Notes: generated by a model from the sequence alone, not told the origin. 64,000 nucleotides of DNA from RUG100 sp050953405 (GCA_050953405.1 JBMNMP010000002.1:186001-250000); one strand, 5' to 3'; positions 34,334 to 43,665 are shown, counted from the stretch's first letter. Translations and numbers: made by a program.

Positions 34334-36217
34334 CTATTCTGATTCCGTAGTCGTGCCGGCACCCGCAGAGCTGTCCGCCGCCGGAGCCTGCTTTTCCTGT
34401 GTCGGCTGGTTCTTTTCCTGAGTGTCCTTCTTCACAGGCTTCACAGGCGTTTTTTCGCTCGCCTTTTCACTGTTGTTATCGCTGTCATTGCTGCTCGATC
34501 CCTGGCTGCTGCCCTGATCATAATAAGCGGCATTGCCGTTCGTCGACTGCTGCGCGTTGTTTTGCTGCGTGCTGCCTTTCTCTTTATGCTTCTTCGCAGG
34601 CTTTACAGGCATCGGACAAGCATCGTAAGGCATGTTCTCGAATACAGGGATATAGAATGTGTTAGCATACTCTGTTTCCCCGCTGTAAGCCTTAGCCAGT
34701 ATCCTGCCCTCGGCGTCTGCACCGTTGAGATTGGTCATGTATTCATGAGAGGCTACGTTCTTCAGCCCGTTCATGACGTTGAATTTCTTTGTATAATATG
34801 TGTACTGGTTGTTGGCCACATACTGATCGGCGTAGAACTCCGCACCGCCGACAATGGACTTTTCCTGTCCCTCGTTGACATCCTTGGTCTTTTTCTTGTC
34901 CTTCCAGGGTCTTCCGTACGTCTTCTCACCATCACCGGCGTTGGCGTACCAGAGTCCGCGATCGATCGATGACATACTGCCGGAAGTGTAAGCGCCGACA
35001 TTGAAGTAATTGTAAACGCCTTCATATCCGCTCTCTTTGCCGGATACCAGCACCGAGCCGCTCCAGCTCTGTTCCTGGAGTATCATCGATGTGAGAACGT
35101 TGGGGTTCACATTGCTCCTGGCAGCAGCTTCCATGATGTAGTCGATCTGCTTTCCCTTGTTGAGGAAGCAGCCGCTGGAACTGCCTGTGATGCTGCGCAC
35201 CGTCTCCTGAGTCTGCGAATCCGGTTCATAATAATGTGATGCGAATTCATATATGCTGTCTTCATTGAGGAAGTTACGCGGATCCAGATAGTAAGCTATC
35301 AGCTCATCCGAAGCCTGGTTCCATCTTCCGTCGAAGACCTTGTATTCCTTCTTTTTCTTGTTGTATACTTTCTTGTCCTTGGACTTCCAGTAATCCGGCG
35401 CCGTCGGTTCTACCAGATTGCCTCCGATCCTAAGTTCCTTTTCATAGACCGAGGTCCAGTCAAGGCCCGTCTTCTGAGCAACAAACTTCCACAGCGGATG
35501 TGCCTTGTGAAGTTCTCTGAGATACGGCTTGTAGCTGTCCGGGAAGCCCTGGACATCCATATAAGCTTCGAAGTCCACCTCGGCGGCTTCCTTCTGCGAC
35601 AAGATCCTCACATACCCGGGCACTACATATGCCTGCTTGCCCCTGTAGGTGACTTTGTAGACCTTTTCTCCTTTATATGCCTGATACCATCCGGTCATCT
35701 TCAAGATCTTTCCATAGTAGACCGCACCAGCTCTCTCTTTCTTTGCCGGATCCTTCCAGAGTTTTACTCTTTCTCTCCTGACGGTCACCAGATTATAAGA
35801 ATCATCGCCGTAAGTGATTTCCCTGTACTTCAGCGACACGTGAATTTCCGGGAGATATCCGGTATGATTTCTGTATTTGATCCTGTACCAGATCTTGCCA
35901 TCCTCGCCCTTGAGTTTTTTGTCGGCGAAGACCGTGGTGCCTTCATCGATGAAGCCCCTCGAGAAACATATGGCAGCAGCTTTCTTCCTGAAGAGTATCG
36001 GGCCGTCCTTGACTTTGAGCTTGTAGGTCACCCTGGTCTCATCCTTTTTATCGCCCATCATAGCCTTGGATTCGGCCTTCACGGCGGCAGCAGCTGCCTG
36101 ATTGTTTTTCGCAGATGCTATACCGTTTTCATTAAAAAAGGGCTGTGTCAGCAGCATGGTCACCGCGACCGCTGCACAGATCCCGATAGAAGCTATTTTT
36201 TTGATTGTCAGATTCAT
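34334..36217 (-). CDS. Large secreted endo-beta-N-acetylglucosaminidase with SH3-like domains
   Basis: The 627-residue protein has a signal peptide (residues 1-36), an SH3-like region in about 65-210 (GPILFRKKAAAIC, IWYRIKYRNHTGYLPEIHV, VKLWKDPAKKERAG, YVVPGYVRILS), then the FPDSYKPYLRELHKAHPLWKF segment (cited in parts: FPDSYKPYL, LHKAHPLWKF) typical of clostridial glucosaminidases, and a GH73-like catalytic domain (about 300-540; NPNVLTSMILQEQSW, YNYFNVGAYTS, EFYADQYVANNQYTYYTKKF in part). The last 80 residues are a low-complexity Gln/Ser/Asn/Glu/Lys tail with PVKPAKK and PVKPVKK. It should cut the glycan strands of peptidoglycan during growth or separation. Confidence 0.88.
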   Translation of the reverse strand: MNLTIKKIASIGICAAVAVTMLLTQPFFNENGIASAKNNQAAAAAVKAESKAMMGDKKDETRVTYKLKVKDGPILFRKKAAAICFSRGFIDEGTTVFADKKLKGEDGKIWYRIKYRNHTGYLPEIHVSLKYREITYGDDSYNLVTVRRERVKLWKDPAKKERAGAVYYGKILKMTGWYQAYKGEKVYKVTYRGKQAYVVPGYVRILSQKEAAEVDFEAYMDVQGFPDSYKPYLRELHKAHPLWKFVAQKTGLDWTSVYEKELRIGGNLVEPTAPDYWKSKDKKVYNKKKKEYKVFDGRWNQASDELIAYYLDPRNFLNEDSIYEFASHYYEPDSQTQETVRSITGSSSGCFLNKGKQIDYIMEAAARSNVNPNVLTSMILQEQSWSGSVLVSGKESGYEGVYNYFNVGAYTSGSMSSIDRGLWYANAGDGEKTYGRPWKDKKKTKDVNEGQEKSIVGGAEFYADQYVANNQYTYYTKKFNVMNGLKNVASHEYMTNLNGADAEGRILAKAYSGETEYANTFYIPVFENMPYDACPMPVKPAKKHKEKGSTQQNNAQQSTNGNAAYYDQGSSQGSSSNDSDNNSEKASEKTPVKPVKKDTQEKNQPTQEKQAPAADSSAGAGTTTESE

Positions 36218-36278
36218 TCCTTTATTCCCCCCGGAACATATACACTTACTCTCATACCAGCTCTATGTCATTATTACT

Positions 36279-36307
36279 ATTATAGAAAATAGCATCTTTC
36301 ATGTCAA
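36279..36307 (-). promoter_or_regulatory. Promoter of the glucosaminidase gene
   Basis: TTGACA (36307-36302) and TATAAT (36284-36279) are exactly 17 bases apart; the -35 box overlaps the stop codon of the upstream pdp gene. Confidence 0.9.
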
Positions 36308-37608
36308 GATACGATGTCCAGTATGAGCTTGCCCGGCCGCGGTCTTTCATCGCTGATCTCCACCGCATCCAGGTACTCCTTGCAGGCAGTTTCCAGCCTT
36401 TCCTCGCTGTTCGCATAGAGCACCGCCAGAGTTTCTCCCCTGTCGACCCGGGCGCCTCTTTTTTTCTTCAGTCTGATGCCGGCCCTGAGATCGGGAACAT
36501 CATCCTTTTTCTCCCTGCCGGCTCCCGTGTGCTGTGAAGCCAGACCGATACGCTCTGCATTCAGCCTGCTGATATAGCCACTTGCAGGCGAACACACTTC
36601 CCGGCTGAACTTTGCCTCGCCGAACAGCGTATAATCATCGCAAATAGCTGCATTGCCGCCCTGTCCGGCAACAAAAGCGCGGAATTTCTCAAGTCCGGCT
36701 CCGCTCTGCAGCGCTTGTGCGGCGGCAGCCCTGCCTTCTTCCATGCTTTGTGCGGCTCCACCCGCGAAGGCCATGGCTCCCGCCAGGGCAAGTGAAAGGT
36801 CGCTTATATCCCGGGGGCCCTTTCCCTTCAAAGTCTCTATAGCCTCGATGACCTCCAGGGAATTGCCGACCGCTCTGCCCAGCGGCTGATCCATATCGCT
36901 GATCAGCGCGATCGTTTTCTTTCCTGCGCGGTCGCCCATTTCAACCATCAGTTCAGCCATCTTCCTCGCCTGATCCAGATCCTTCATGAAGGCTCCGGAA
37001 CCGCACTTCACATCGAGTACGATAGCATCAGAACCCGAAGCCAGCTTTTTGCTCATCACGCTGCTGGTGATCAGGCTGATATCATCCACTGTTGCCGTGA
37101 CATCCCGCAGTGCATACAGCTTTTTGTCGGCACGCGCTATATGAGCCGTCTGTCCGGTTACCGCAATGCCATTTTTGTTTACAAGTTCCGTGAATCTTTC
37201 TTCTTCCAGCGAGGTCTCAAAGCCCGGTATGGATTCCATTTTGTCGACAGTCCCCCCGGTAAAGCCGAGTCCCCTGCCGCTCATCTTGGCAACGCGGACT
37301 CCCAGCGCCGCAGCCAGCGGAGCCGCGATCAGAGTCGTCTTGTCGCCGACGCCGCCCGTGCTGTGCTTGTCCACCTTGACACCGTCTATGCCCGAAAGAT
37401 CGATGATATCGCCGGATCTCATCATGGCATCGGTCAGCAGATAAGTCTCCCTGCGGTCCAGGTGCCGGAAATATATCGCCATCAGAAGTGCGCTGGCCTG
37501 ATAGTCGGGTATCTCTCCTGCCGTATAGCCCTCTATAAAGTAGTCTATTTCTTCGCGGGATAGCGTTCCTCCATCCCGCTTTCTGGTGATTATGTCGACC
37601 ATGTTCAT
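36304..37608 (-). CDS. pdp: Pyrimidine-nucleoside phosphorylase
   Basis: The enzyme phosphorolyses thymidine, uridine or deoxyuridine to base and (deoxy)ribose 1-phosphate. The 434-residue product matches the family: MNMVDIITRKRDGGTLSREE, VDKHSTGGVGDKTTL (phosphate loop), SGRGLGFTGGTVDKMESI and KCGSGAFMKDL. ATG 37608 is preferred over the GTG nine bases upstream because family members begin M-x-MVDII. It follows deoB after five bases; the pentose phosphate formed is the DeoB substrate. DeoA and Pdp are hard to separate by eye; the Firmicutes context favours Pdp. Confidence 0.93.
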   Translation of the reverse strand: MNMVDIITRKRDGGTLSREEIDYFIEGYTAGEIPDYQASALLMAIYFRHLDRRETYLLTDAMMRSGDIIDLSGIDGVKVDKHSTGGVGDKTTLIAAPLAAALGVRVAKMSGRGLGFTGGTVDKMESIPGFETSLEEERFTELVNKNGIAVTGQTAHIARADKKLYALRDVTATVDDISLITSSVMSKKLASGSDAIVLDVKCGSGAFMKDLDQARKMAELMVEMGDRAGKKTIALISDMDQPLGRAVGNSLEVIEAIETLKGKGPRDISDLSLALAGAMAFAGGAAQSMEEGRAAAAQALQSGAGLEKFRAFVAGQGGNAAICDDYTLFGEAKFSREVCSPASGYISRLNAERIGLASQHTGAGREKKDDVPDLRAGIRLKKKRGARVDRGETLAVLYANSEERLETACKEYLDAVEISDERPRPGKLILDIVS

Positions 37609-37613
37609 AACGG

Positions 37614-38801
37614 TCACTCTCCCTCGATAATATCCAGGAAGCTTTCTCCCTTACCGGTGCCCTGGACTCCCAGCATATCCGCTATTGTCTCTCCGATATC
37701 GGCAAATGTCCTCCGGTCCGGGATCTGCACCGCCTTGATGCCTTCTCCATAGACCAGCAGCGGAATGTATTCGCGCGTGTGGTCAAACCCGGAATGCGTG
37801 GGGTCGTTCCCGTGATCTGCGCACATCATCAGCACATCGCCTTCCTTCATGGCAGCTTTGATCTGCGGCACCCTGGCGTCGAATTCCATCAGTGCATTCG
37901 CGTACCCCTGAGGATCGCGCCGGTGGCCGTACTTGGAATCAAAGTCCACCAGATTCGTGAATATCAATCCGCTGAAATCATCACGCATGAAATCGAGCGT
38001 CTTATCGACGCCGTCCATATTATTTTCCGTGTGTACAGTACGCGTGATGCCTCTGCCATTGAATATATCGTTTATCTTGCCCACCGCGGCCACTTCCCTG
38101 CCGGCCCCGGTGATGCAGTCGAGCACCGTCTTCTCCGGAGGGGAAACGGCATAATCGTGCCTGTCCGCAGTTCTCACCCTCTTGCCATCAACCTTGATGT
38201 AAGGTCTTGCGATGACTCTGCCGCAGGCATACTCGCCCTGCAGCATCTCCCGCGCGATGCGGCAGAATTCGTAAAGCTGCTCCAGGGGCACTACATCGGT
38301 ATCCGCAGCGATCTGGAATACGCTGTCCGCACTGGTGTACACGATGGGATACCCGGTCCGCTCGTGTTCGTCCCCCAGATCCTCGATGATAACAGTACCG
38401 CTGGCAGCATAGTTCCCGAGGACTTTGCGGCCGATGGCCTTCTCATAAGCAGCGATAAACTCCGCAGGAAAACCGTCAGGATAGGTCTTGAAAGGCTGCA
38501 TCGTCTCGATGCCCGCTATCTCCCAGTGTCCCGTGATGGTGTCCTTGCCGGAGGACAATTCTGCCAGCCTGCCATAAGCTCCGCACGGTGAGGCCACCGC
38601 AAAGCGCCCTCCGGCAGCGTTGGGGATATTTCCGAGCCCCAGCTCCCTCATGTTGGGGACATCGAAGCCCTCCGCCCTGTCAGCTATATGTCCGAACGTA
38701 TCCGCACCGGCATCACCGAATCTGCCGGCATCCGGCAGTTCACCGACGCCAAAACTGTCCAGTACTATGAGTATCACTCTGTTTTTCTTTTTTGTCATCA
38801 T
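37614..38801 (-). CDS. deoB: Phosphopentomutase
   Basis: DeoB interconverts (deoxy)ribose 1- and 5-phosphate. The 395 residues show the alkaline-phosphatase-like metal sites: ILIVLDSFGVGELPDA, GKDTITGHWE with the phosphorylated Thr, and CADHGNDPTHSGFDHTRE. It links nucleoside salvage (deoD, pdp) to the pentose phosphate pathway (split transketolase at 49.5-51.3 kb). It lies seven bases after the metallophosphoesterase gene in a long operon. Confidence 0.96.
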   Translation of the reverse strand: MMTKKKNRVILIVLDSFGVGELPDAGRFGDAGADTFGHIADRAEGFDVPNMRELGLGNIPNAAGGRFAVASPCGAYGRLAELSSGKDTITGHWEIAGIETMQPFKTYPDGFPAEFIAAYEKAIGRKVLGNYAASGTVIIEDLGDEHERTGYPIVYTSADSVFQIAADTDVVPLEQLYEFCRIAREMLQGEYACGRVIARPYIKVDGKRVRTADRHDYAVSPPEKTVLDCITGAGREVAAVGKINDIFNGRGITRTVHTENNMDGVDKTLDFMRDDFSGLIFTNLVDFDSKYGHRRDPQGYANALMEFDARVPQIKAAMKEGDVLMMCADHGNDPTHSGFDHTREYIPLLVYGEGIKAVQIPDRRTFADIGETIADMLGVQGTGKGESFLDIIEGE

Positions 38802-38808
38802 CGATCAC

Positions 38809-39504
38809 CTATTTCACTAATTTCAGTTTGCAGTCGAGATAATCGAGCGAAACCAGCTCGTATCTCACCCCGTTGTATATACCACGCATGCCCTTGCCGA
38901 ACCCGTCACTGCCGTGCAGATGTCCGTAAAAAGCCACTTCTGCTCCGGCTTCGCTGAACAGCCGCGTGAACTCTGAGTCCTGTTTTTTATCATTCGTGGG
39001 CGGGTAATGAGTCACGCCTATTATGTGCTGTGCGCCTCTGGCCCTGGCCGCGTCGAGGCTGCGCTCCAGTCTGCCGGCTTCCCGCAGATATATCTTCATA
39101 TCATCCTGTGTGAATTCATCGCTGCCGGGGCAGACCCAGCCACGCGTGCCGCAGATGTACCATCCTTCGGCTTCATAACAGCTGTTCTGTATGAACGTCA
39201 TATTATCGTACAGACGATTCAGCTTGTTGATGCCGCTCCACCACAGATCGTGATTACCCTTGATGAGGACCTTGTGGCCCGGCAGGGACGACAGCCAGTC
39301 GAGGTCCGCCATGGCTTCCTCCAGCTTCAGCCCCCAGCTGATATCTCCGGCCACTATAATAGTGTCCTCCGGAGTGCACCTCGCACGCCAGTTCTCTTCC
39401 AGGCGCCGTGCGTGATCCTTCCATGCTCCGCCGAACACATCCATAGGCTTTTCTATTCTTTTGTCAAAAGACAGGTGTACATCACCTATCACATATATGC
39501 TCAT
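38809..39504 (-). CDS. Calcineurin-like metallophosphoesterase
   Basis: The 231-residue protein has the dinuclear metal motifs YVIGDVHLSFD, VAGDISWG, LIKGNHDLWW and FYGHLHGSDG. The substrate is unknown; sequence context (RmuC, macrodomain) could mean a nucleotide or nucleic-acid phosphate, but this is inference. The ATG overlaps the rmuC stop as ATGA. Confidence 0.88.
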   Translation of the reverse strand: MSIYVIGDVHLSFDKRIEKPMDVFGGAWKDHARRLEENWRARCTPEDTIIVAGDISWGLKLEEAMADLDWLSSLPGHKVLIKGNHDLWWSGINKLNRLYDNMTFIQNSCYEAEGWYICGTRGWVCPGSDEFTQDDMKIYLREAGRLERSLDAARARGAQHIIGVTHYPPTNDKKQDSEFTRLFSEAGAEVAFYGHLHGSDGFGKGMRGIYNGVRYELVSLDYLDCKLKLVK

Positions 39505-40505
39505 TTGTCACGCTCTTCCAGCTCTTGTACGTCTCTAAGTTTCCTGTTTATCGCTCGTGTACGCCGACCCACCAGTTCCTCCAGCTCTCTGCCTGCCTGG
39601 TCGAGGCGCTGCTGCGTTTTCAGCAGCACATCCTCGAACTTGTCGAACTCAGTCTTCAACGAAGACAGCACCTGCCACACTTCACTGCTGTGTTTTTGTA
39701 TCGCTAGGGTGCGAAAGCCCATCTGAAGGCTGTTCAGCAGCGCGGCCATAGTAGTCGGGCCCGCGATGTTTATCTTGTATTTCGTCTGCAGCGTCTCTAC
39801 CATGCCCATGCGCACCACTTCGGCATAGAGCCCCTCTACAGGCAGGAACATTATACCAAAATCCGTAGTGTATGGCGGTTCTATATACTTTTCGTGTATA
39901 TCTTTTGCAGACTTCATAATAACGGCCTGCAGGTTCCTGGCAGCCGCATGCGCCGCCACGCGGTCCCCTCTGTCGAGGGCCTCTTCAAGTGCGCGGTACG
40001 ATTCGACGGGGAATTTGGCATCTATGGGAAGCCAGACCGTGCCTCCGCCGTCACCCGGCAGCTTCAGCGCAAACTCGACTCTTTCAGAGCCGCTGCTCTT
40101 TGTCCTCACATTCTCTGCATACTGATCAGGTGCCAGGACCTGATCCAGTATGGCTCCCAGCTGTATTTCTCCGAGGATGCCTCTCGTCTTCACGTTCGAG
40201 AGGATCCTGGAGAGATCATCCACTCCGCCGGCCAGCTTTTTCATCTCGCCGAGACCCCGGCTGACCTCCTGCATCTGTCTGCTGTTCTCCTGCTGCAGTA
40301 TGGCCAGCCGACGCGACAACTCCGCGAGGCGTTTGTCCTGAGCCTCAGCTCCCTGGCGCTGGCTCTGAGCCACCATCTCCGACATATATCTGATGCTTTC
40401 GCTGACGCTGCCCGACCTGTCCCTGCGTCCATTCAAAGTCGTGATTATCATCACCAGGAGCAGAATGCAGACCACCGCTAACAGTATGATGCTGATCAGA
40501 TCCAT
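39501..40505 (-). CDS. rmuC: DNA recombination protein RmuC homologue
   Basis: The 334-residue protein has an N-terminal membrane helix (residues 2-24), a coiled coil (about 30-110, LAELSRRLAILQQENSRQMQ in part) and the RmuC domain with a predicted nuclease-like fold (about 115-320; TRGILGEIQLGAILDQVL, WLPIDAKFPVESYRAL, FGIMFLPVEGLYAEV, AGPTTMAALLNSLQMGF). RmuC limits inversion rearrangements in E. coli; biochemical function is unsettled. It is tightly coupled with neighbours on both sides. Confidence 0.93.
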   Translation of the reverse strand: MDLISIILLAVVCILLLVMIITTLNGRRDRSGSVSESIRYMSEMVAQSQRQGAEAQDKRLAELSRRLAILQQENSRQMQEVSRGLGEMKKLAGGVDDLSRILSNVKTRGILGEIQLGAILDQVLAPDQYAENVRTKSSGSERVEFALKLPGDGGGTVWLPIDAKFPVESYRALEEALDRGDRVAAHAAARNLQAVIMKSAKDIHEKYIEPPYTTDFGIMFLPVEGLYAEVVRMGMVETLQTKYKINIAGPTTMAALLNSLQMGFRTLAIQKHSSEVWQVLSSLKTEFDKFEDVLLKTQQRLDQAGRELEELVGRRTRAINRKLRDVQELEERDK

Positions 40506-40972
40506 TACAGTTCCTCTTCCATTTCATCCATTTCGTCCAGAAAATCAGCCCATCGGATATCGAGTTCCCGAAGGGCCTTTTTCAATTCATCTGTCTTTTC
40601 ATTAATGGTGTGCCTGACTTCGCTGGCATCAGACATGTACACTTTCTTCTTTCTTTCAGCTTTCGCCTGCAGCAGCTCCTGCATCTTGATCTGTGAATCA
40701 CAGATCAAATTGAAGAGATCCAGCGCACGTGAAAAGCGACGCACGATATCGCGGTCAACCTCGCTTTCAGGCTTCAGCTTGTCGGGGTGCAGGCCTCCGG
40801 ATATCTTTCTCTGCGCCCGCAGCTGCTCTATGATCTCATCATAATGCTTTTTGCTGAAGAGGGACACTATGCTGGAATCCTTCTTGATCAGCAATGTAGT
40901 CATCTTGTAGTCTTCGATTACATCGAAACTGAAAGTATCATACATATCTTTCAGTTTTTCCTGCTCAGTCAT
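40505..40972 (-). CDS. Hypothetical protein with J-domain-like HPD motif
   Basis: I do not recognise a named family. The 155-residue protein has a short N-domain (MTEQEKLKDMYDTFSFDVIE), then HYDEIIEQLRAQRKISGG followed by LHPDKL (HPD at residues 62-64) and the helix RDIVRRFSRALDLFNLI. Helix, HPD loop, helix is the pattern of helices II-III of a DnaJ J-domain. The C-terminal half is a charged coiled coil. ATG 40972 with AGGTGAT upstream is used; the gene overlaps the macrodomain gene by eight bases and rmuC by one. Confidence 0.65.
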   Translation of the reverse strand: MTEQEKLKDMYDTFSFDVIEDYKMTTLLIKKDSSIVSLFSKKHYDEIIEQLRAQRKISGGLHPDKLKPESEVDRDIVRRFSRALDLFNLICDSQIKMQELLQAKAERKKKVYMSDASEVRHTINEKTDELKKALRELDIRWADFLDEMDEMEEEL

Positions 40973-41474
40973 CTGCAATATCACCTGCTAAATCTTTGTA
41001 TCTCCTGAAATCCTCCTTGCTGAAGGCCACGAGCACCACTTCCATGTCGTGATCCTTGAGGAAATCACTGATTGTATCAACTGCTATTTTTGCGGCCTCA
41101 TCCTTGGGAAAGGCGTATATTCCGGTGGATATGGCCGGGAAGGCAACCTGCCTGATGCCGTTCTCAGCGGCCACCTGAAGGCTGTTTCTGTAAGCCGCAG
41201 CCAGCAGCTCGCGTTCATTGTTCCTGCCGCCGCGCCATACAGGTCCCACAGTATGTATCACATACTTTGCCGGGAGACGATAGCCCCTGGTCAGCCTGGC
41301 TTCTCCTGTGGGGCATCCGCCAATGGTCCTGCACTCCGCCAGGAGTTCAGGACCGGCCGCCCTGTGGATAGCGCCGTCGACGCCGCCTCCGCCCAGCAGT
41401 GTTTCATTCGCTGCGTTAACGATTGCCTCTACTTCCAGTTTTGTAATGTCGCCCTTCTTGATCTTAATACTCAA
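40965..41474 (-). CDS. Macrodomain protein (O-acetyl-ADP-ribose deacetylase-like)
   Basis: The 169-residue single-domain protein belongs to the MacroD/YmdB group: KGDITKLEVEAIVNAANETLLGGGG in part (VNAANETLLGGGGVDGAIH), TGEARLTRGYRLPAKYVIHTVGP in part, and AFPAISTGIYAFPKDEAA. Such proteins hydrolyse O-acetyl-ADP-ribose or remove mono-ADP-ribose from proteins. It lies within a run of nucleic-acid and nucleotide genes. No ADP-ribosyltransferase is seen next to it. Confidence 0.93.
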   Translation of the reverse strand: MSIKIKKGDITKLEVEAIVNAANETLLGGGGVDGAIHRAAGPELLAECRTIGGCPTGEARLTRGYRLPAKYVIHTVGPVWRGGRNNERELLAAAYRNSLQVAAENGIRQVAFPAISTGIYAFPKDEAAKIAVDTISDFLKDHDMEVVLVAFSKEDFRRYKDLAGDIADD

Positions 41475-41498
41475 TATTCCCTCCTAAACGACCTGCGA

Positions 41499-41960
41499 TC
41501 ATTCTCGCTGATACTTACCTATTATGTCATATATCAGACTTGAACTGTACCCCAGCGAAGCCAGTCTCCGGCCAAGTCTCGACAGACTCCTGCGGTCGAC
41601 CTCAGTACCCTTCATGATACGGTCGGCTGCGCGGGCAGCCCGCTCCCTTTCTTCCCTTTTCAGATCACATTCATTCTCTTCTTCATATTCCAGCTCCGCA
41701 TCTTCGATATCGAACCTGGAGACACCTTTTTGCCTCAGCTCTCTGCGGATGCGTTCCATGCCTCTGCCCCTGGCAAACGAGCTGGACATATATAATTTGC
41801 AGAATTCGATGTCCCCAAGGTATTTCATGCTTTGGAGACTCTCGATCTCCGCATCTATTTCCTGTTCACTGAACTTCTTCTTCGCCAGGTGCTCTCGCAT
41901 CTCACTCACAGTCCTGTTCCTGTAAGTCAGATACTTGAAGGACACATCGCGTATATCCAT
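41499..41960 (-). CDS. recX: Regulatory protein RecX
   Basis: RecX binds RecA filaments and modulates recombination. The 153-residue protein has the helical repeat pattern of RecX: YLTYRNRTVSEMREHLAKKKFS, YLGDIEFCKLYMSSSFARGRG and RELRQKGVSRFDIEDA (each seen directly). Of two adjacent ATG codons, the one at 41960 has better spacing to GGAGG. The gene starts inside the stop of the EamA gene. recA is not in the window. Confidence 0.85.
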   Translation of the reverse strand: MDIRDVSFKYLTYRNRTVSEMREHLAKKKFSEQEIDAEIESLQSMKYLGDIEFCKLYMSSSFARGRGMERIRRELRQKGVSRFDIEDAELEYEEENECDLKREERERAARAADRIMKGTEVDRRSLSRLGRRLASLGYSSSLIYDIIGKYQRE

Positions 41961-42862
41961 CATTTCCTCCCCGATACGTTGATGCCGATCGCTCCGAGAA
42001 CGATCAGCGAACCGCATACTATATGATACCACTGCAGCGTTTCCCCGAGCACCACCACTCCGGAAATCACGGAGATCGCCGTAGACACATTGCCGAACAC
42101 CGAAGCATTGGTAGCCGGCATATGGGCCTGCATATAAGCCATCAGCTGCGCAGAGAACAGGATGCAGAATACTCCCAGATAAGCCGTGGAGACCACGAAC
42201 TGCCAGTCAGCCAGGGGTTCTACATAGGATGCCAGGCTTCCCGCGGCCGCTCCACGCGCCAGCGACGCGATGTTGAAGACGCAGAAGCCCAGGAAACATA
42301 TCATGAACGTTATTTCAAACGGAGTGTAATCATCCCTTACAAATCTCATGTACACATTGTTGATAGCCATAGCAAGGCTGGACAGCAGCAGGAGCACCAT
42401 GCCCGCAAAGTTGACCGTGAGATTCGTGGCTCCCAGTACTATCATCGCGATCAGTGCCGTCACGGAGACCATGACGAATACGTTCTGCAGCATGGTGGAT
42501 TTTTCCTTCAGGAAAATTCCGGCTATGATTCTCACCATGATGGGGATGATAGCGAACACAATTGCGCTTTCCGCCGAAGTTGAGAAAAAGAGCCCCAGAC
42601 ACTGCAGTATCATGAAGCCGATATAAAAGCCGGCTGTGAGCAGCAGATTCTTCCCGGGCCTCGAAGTAAAGCCGATCTTTCCCAGGCCGGTCACCAGGGC
42701 CACGAATACCGCCAGCATGGCGAAATCATATCTGATGGTCAATATCTGCAGTGTATCCCCATATCGAGTACAAACTTTGACACCCAAAAATGAGAATCCG
42801 ACCATCAGCGAGAAAACTATTCCCGCAAGATATGCTTTTTTCAATTCAGGCTCTTTATGCAT
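41960..42862 (-). CDS. EamA-family (DMT superfamily) transporter
   Basis: The 300-residue protein has ten predicted membrane helices in two EamA repeats. Features are VFSLMVGFSFLGVKVCTRYG at the start, FIIPIMVRIIAGIFLKEKST-type end of repeat 1 (AIIPIMVRIIAGIFLKEK) and SVFGNVSTAISVISGVVVLGE in repeat 2 (20-residue excerpt avoided; SVFGNVSTAI is seen). DMT members export amino acids or metabolites; substrate unknown. It overlaps the preceding phosphopantetheinyl transferase gene by 22 bases. Confidence 0.88.
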   Translation of the reverse strand: MHKEPELKKAYLAGIVFSLMVGFSFLGVKVCTRYGDTLQILTIRYDFAMLAVFVALVTGLGKIGFTSRPGKNLLLTAGFYIGFMILQCLGLFFSTSAESAIVFAIIPIMVRIIAGIFLKEKSTMLQNVFVMVSVTALIAMIVLGATNLTVNFAGMVLLLLSSLAMAINNVYMRFVRDDYTPFEITFMICFLGFCVFNIASLARGAAAGSLASYVEPLADWQFVVSTAYLGVFCILFSAQLMAYMQAHMPATNASVFGNVSTAISVISGVVVLGETLQWYHIVCGSLIVLGAIGINVSGRK

Positions 42863-43374
42863 ATCCCTTCTGTATCCTCAGCGGCCACCACACAAAAAAT
42901 GTCCGGTGACATTTCTATCTCTTTCAGGCTGATCTCTTTCCGATCCAACTTTATCAGATCCAGCAGTTCGCCTCCGCGTACCGTTTCGATCCTTGAAAGA
43001 CCCCTCCCCAGAGTTGTACCTGAATATTTGACTAATGCTTCCTTTCTGACCCAAATACGGAAGAATCCCCTCCTTCCGTATTTCCGGCAGAAATCCTGCT
43101 CTGCCTCGGTGTAGAATCTCCCGGCCAGTTTCATGTAGTCGGTGACCTTCACTTCCTGTATATCGATGCCGACCGGCTCGTCTGCTATGGCGCATATCCA
43201 CAGCTGTCCGGAATGGCTGATGGAAAACTCCAGCGGCAGATCTGTGAAATACGGCTTGCCGTTTTCATTCCTGTCGATCACCGCCCCCGGATCTCCGGCC
43301 GCAGCCCTGATGAGATCCTGCGAATCCGGCCTTTTCCTGTTTCCGGCATAACCCTCGTAAATGTAGATGTCCAT
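42841..43374 (-). CDS. Sfp-type 4'-phosphopantetheinyl transferase
   Basis: The 177-residue protein carries the Sfp-type signatures EFSISHSGQLWICAI, GIDIQEV (metal ligand Asp) and WVRKEALVKYSG (Trp-x-x-Lys-Glu). Such enzymes attach phosphopantetheine from CoA to carrier proteins. No PKS, NRPS or carrier protein gene is present in the window, so it may modify the fatty-acid carrier protein or a distant cluster. It begins directly after the YerC-like gene. Confidence 0.88.
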   Translation of the reverse strand: MDIYIYEGYAGNRKRPDSQDLIRAAAGDPGAVIDRNENGKPYFTDLPLEFSISHSGQLWICAIADEPVGIDIQEVKVTDYMKLAGRFYTEAEQDFCRKYGRRGFFRIWVRKEALVKYSGTTLGRGLSRIETVRGGELLDLIKLDRKEISLKEIEMSPDIFCVVAAEDTEGICIKSLN

Positions 43375-43665
43375 TTATTTCAGCCTGTCCAAAACTATCT
43401 TGTAGCCATCGGCCCCGTACAAGAGGCACTTGTTGATGCGGCTGATAGTTGCTGTACTGGCATTGGTGGCTTTCTCGATCTCACTGTAAGTCTTGTTTGC
43501 GTTCAGCAGCTTGGCGACCTGCAGCCTCTGAGAGATCGAATGTATTTCATTGACAGTGCATATGTCCTCGAAAAACCGGTAGCACTCTTCCTCGTCCTTC
43601 AGACTGAGTATGGCCTTGAAGAGTTCATCAGTATCCGGCCTCTTGAACTTCGATTTATAAGCCAA
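43375..43665 (-). CDS. YerC/YecD-family TrpR-related regulator
   Basis: The 96-residue protein fits the YerC/YecD family of TrpR-like helix-turn-helix proteins: LFKAILSLKDEEECYRFFEDIC, TVNEIHSISQRLQVAKLL, and the HTH KTYSEIEKATNASTATISRI. The targets and ligand are unknown. The start is TTG at 43665, six bases after GGAG; an overlapping ATG is out of frame. It is first in a ten-gene operon ending with pdp. Confidence 0.88.
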   Translation of the reverse strand: MAYKSKFKRPDTDELFKAILSLKDEEECYRFFEDICTVNEIHSISQRLQVAKLLNANKTYSEIEKATNASTATISRINKCLLYGADGYKIVLDRLK

